DNA of 7,145 nucleotides from Gammaproteobacteria bacterium. Lineage in GTDB: Bacteria; Pseudomonadota; Gammaproteobacteria; GCF-002020875. The notes beneath the pieces were generated by a model, which was not told the origin of the DNA, did no database searches, and worked only from the letters and a program-made list of their open reading frames with translations. The stretch lies in assembly GCA_018671205.1 (NCBI GenBank), contig JABHIC010000440.1:1-7145 (forward strand). The letters are read 5' to 3'. Shown in pieces: positions 5,512 through 7,145 of the stretch (the first letter of the stretch is position 1; each line of letters starts with the position of its first letter). Both the position numbers and the translations under genes were made by a program.

Positions 5512-6663
5512 ATGAGGCAGAAAGAGGTTATGCTGAGTGTGGGAGAGCCCTCGGGTGACCTGCATGCGGCTCGACTGCTGGAGCAGCTCAACCTGAGAAA
5601 CGCCTCAATTCACTGCTTTGGGATGGGGGGCGCGCGGATGCGTAAGCAGGGGTTTGAGGCCGTCGTTGGGATTGAGCAGATGGCCGTGATGGGGCTGTTC
5701 GAGATTATTCGCCATTTTCCCACTCTCTATGGGGTTCTGCGCAAGATGCGTCAACTACTCCAGCAGAGACGCCCCGATCTGCTGATTCTGGTGGATTATC
5801 CCGGTTTCAACCTATGGCTGGCAAAACATGCCAAGAAGCTGGGTATTCCGGTTCTCTACTATATCAGTCCGAAGATCTGGGTCTGGCGTGAGCGGCGGAT
5901 TCACAAGATTGCGGCTCGTGTTGATCAGATGGCACTGATCTTCCCCTTTGAGCTCCCCTATTATCGGCGGGTGGGAGTTCCGGCGACCTATGTGGGTCAT
6001 CCCCTGGTGGGTAAGGTGATCTGCAGTGAGGGGGTAAAAGAGGCTCGTAGTGCAATCGGGCTGGATCCTGAGCGGGTCACAATAGGTCTCTTCCCAGGGA
6101 GTCGTCGGGGAGAGGTGGTGCAGCTACTTCCTGAGTTGTTGGAGAGTGCAAGGCAGATGTCTGCCAGCAACCCCGCGCTACAATTTATTCTCTCTCAGGC
6201 TCCCGAGCTTCCCGCTGAACTGTTCACTGAGGGGGCAGAATTGGTGGCATCAGGAGCGATTTCGATGAAACTGCTGAAGGGAGAGGTCTACCGTGCGATT
6301 CGTGCCTCTGATGCGATTGTTACAGCCTCGGGAACCGTGACCCTGGAGATGGCACTGTTGGGTACTCCGATGGTGGTTATCTATCGCATGGCACCGTTCA
6401 GCTATGCGATTCTCAGTCGACTGATTAAGATCCCCTATGTTTCGCTGGTTAATATTGTGGCGGGACGTGAAGTGGTGCCTGAACTATTACAGGAAGAGGC
6501 CTCAGCAGAGAGCATAATTAGACACCTTAGCCCTCTGCTGGTTGAGGGGATAGAGCGCCGGGCGATGGTCGAGGGGTTATCACAGGTGCGGACTGAACTG
6601 GGGGAGGGTAGCTCCGCAGAACGGCTCTCTGATCTGGTTGAAGAGATGTTGGGGATACGCTGA
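5512..6663 (+). CDS. lpxB: LpxB, lipid-A-disaccharide synthase
   Basis: LpxB is a GT19 glycosyltransferase (GT-B fold, inner face of the inner membrane). It joins UDP-2,3-diacylglucosamine and lipid X to form the beta-1,6 disaccharide of lipid A. The product is 383 residues (E. coli 382). Seen: GEPSGD (11-16) near the N-terminus; AVMGLFEI; LVDYPGFN; YYISPKIWVWRERR; the linker GHPLVGK; PGSRRGEV (PGSR at 195-198) opening the nucleotide-binding half; ASGTVTLE (S273-G274-T275, E279); and YVSLVNIVAGREVVPELLQEE, closely matching E. coli. The start ATG 5512 has no Shine-Dalgarno. ATG 5530 has AAAGAGG only two bases ahead and would cut into the first beta strand, and a TAA at 5503 rules out earlier in-frame starts. 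It follows lpxA by 15 bases, so translation probably depends on ribosomes finishing lpxA. Its TGA shares one base with the rnhB ATG. Confidence 0.97.
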   Translation: MRQKEVMLSVGEPSGDLHAARLLEQLNLRNASIHCFGMGGARMRKQGFEAVVGIEQMAVMGLFEIIRHFPTLYGVLRKMRQLLQQRRPDLLILVDYPGFNLWLAKHAKKLGIPVLYYISPKIWVWRERRIHKIAARVDQMALIFPFELPYYRRVGVPATYVGHPLVGKVICSEGVKEARSAIGLDPERVTIGLFPGSRRGEVVQLLPELLESARQMSASNPALQFILSQAPELPAELFTEGAELVASGAISMKLLKGEVYRAIRASDAIVTASGTVTLEMALLGTPMVVIYRMAPFSYAILSRLIKIPYVSLVNIVAGREVVPELLQEEASAESIIRHLSPLLVEGIERRAMVEGLSQVRTELGEGSSAERLSDLVEEMLGIR

Positions 6664-7145
6664 TGAGTGAGTGGATTGCGGGTGTCGACGAGGTAGGGCG
6701 TGGGCCATTGATTGGCCCCGTAGTGACAGCAGCTGTAGTACTGCCGAAGGGGCACGCTATCGTTGGCCTGGCCGACTCAAAAAAATTGAGTGCCAAACGA
6801 CGCGAGCAGTTGGCAGAGGAGATTCGTGCGGTGGCGGTTGGTTGGTCCATTGCCGAGGCATCTGCTGCCGAGATTGATCAGATTAACATCCTCCAGGCCA
6901 CACTGTTGGCGATGAAACGGGCCGTGGAAGAGCTGGAGTGCCGAGTGGATAGGGTGCTGGTGGATGGTAATCGGCTACCCGACCTGGCGTTTCCTGCAGA
7001 GGCGATCATCAAAGGGGATAGTAAAGTGGAGGTGATCAGTGCTGCATCCATTCTGGCCAAGGTGGCGCGAGACCAGATGATGGTTGAGCTACACCAGATG
7101 CACCCGGAGTATGGCTTTGATCGCCACAAGGGATACCCTACAAAA
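6663..7145 (+). CDS. rnhB: RNase HII, N-terminal 161 residues (3' truncated by window edge)
   Basis: Ribonuclease HII cleaves RNA in RNA-DNA hybrids and nicks at single ribonucleotides misincorporated into DNA, starting ribonucleotide excision repair. Seen: GVDEVGRGP with the catalytic pair D9 and E10; DSKKLS; LVDGN with D101; KGDSK with D119, completing the four acidic metal ligands; SAASILAKVARD; and GFDRHKGYPT near the window end, all aligning with E. coli RnhB. The ATG lies in TGATG (6661-6665), overlapping the lpxB stop by one base, and gives a short N-terminus before the first strand (MSEWIAGVDE), a few residues shorter than E. coli. An A7 tract (6779-6785) encodes the Lys-Lys of DSKKLS. 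No stop occurs before 7145. By comparison with the 198 residues of E. coli RnhB, about 30 residues are missing. It is the usual gene after lpxB and is not part of lipid A synthesis. Confidence 0.97.
   Translation, partial: MSEWIAGVDEVGRGPLIGPVVTAAVVLPKGHAIVGLADSKKLSAKRREQLAEEIRAVAVGWSIAEASAAEIDQINILQATLLAMKRAVEELECRVDRVLVDGNRLPDLAFPAEAIIKGDSKVEVISAASILAKVARDQMMVELHQMHPEYGFDRHKGYPTK

Noticed and set aside
1..7145. A new defence, mobile or biosynthetic system hidden in the cluster
   Set aside because: Every gap is 44 bases or shorter, all eight genes belong to known families in canonical order, and there are no inserted genes, inverted repeats of transposon type, spacers, or composition shifts visible by eye.

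Overview
The window is one continuous, fully co-directional (+ strand) housekeeping block: the 3' end of rseP, then bamA, skp (ompH), lpxD, fabZ, lpxA, lpxB and the first 161 codons of rnhB. This is the classical proteobacterial envelope-biogenesis cluster, in the same order as in E. coli. Gene order, a roughly balanced base composition (by eye, low fifties percent G+C) and close residue-level similarity to E. coli and Pseudomonas proteins point to a gammaproteobacterium. I cannot name a genus. The LpxA sequence looks closer to the Pseudomonas type than to the E. coli type at the chain-length position.

Layout. Bases 2-220 hold the C-terminal end of the site-2 protease RseP with its LDG motif. 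A 44-base AT-rich gap with palindromic sequence precedes bamA (265-2547), a complete five-POTRA Omp85 protein. After 32 bases comes the periplasmic chaperone gene skp (preferred start 2580, end 3137). A 33-base gap that can fold into a hairpin leads to lpxD (3171-4274). lpxD, fabZ and lpxA are linked by 4-base stop/start overlaps (ATGA at 4271-4274 and TTGA at 4717-4720). lpxB follows lpxA after 15 bases with no visible Shine-Dalgarno sequence. rnhB overlaps the lpxB stop by one base and runs off the window.

How the genes work together. RseP (sigma-E envelope stress signalling), BamA (outer-membrane protein insertion) and Skp (chaperone delivering unfolded outer-membrane proteins to BamA) form the protein arm of outer-membrane assembly. 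LpxA, LpxD and LpxB carry out steps 1, 3 and 5 of lipid A synthesis. FabZ works on 3-hydroxyacyl-ACP, the shared precursor pool of LpxA/LpxD and of fatty acid elongation. RnhB is a DNA maintenance enzyme that commonly sits downstream of lpxB.

I found no mobile element, CRISPR array, RNA gene or new system, and almost all of the sequence is explained by known genes. The points worth a second look are at residue level or regulatory: LpxA has Ser where the family has an active-site-region His (E. coli H160), Met at the hydrocarbon-ruler position (E. coli G173), and a probable TTG start misplaced by a longest-ORF reading; Skp carries two Cys placed almost symmetrically on its helical hairpin; BamA has a lone Cys pair in extracellular loop 4 and a short loop 6 without the E. 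coli Cys pair; and the skp-lpxD gap can form a hairpin that includes the lpxD ribosome-binding site.
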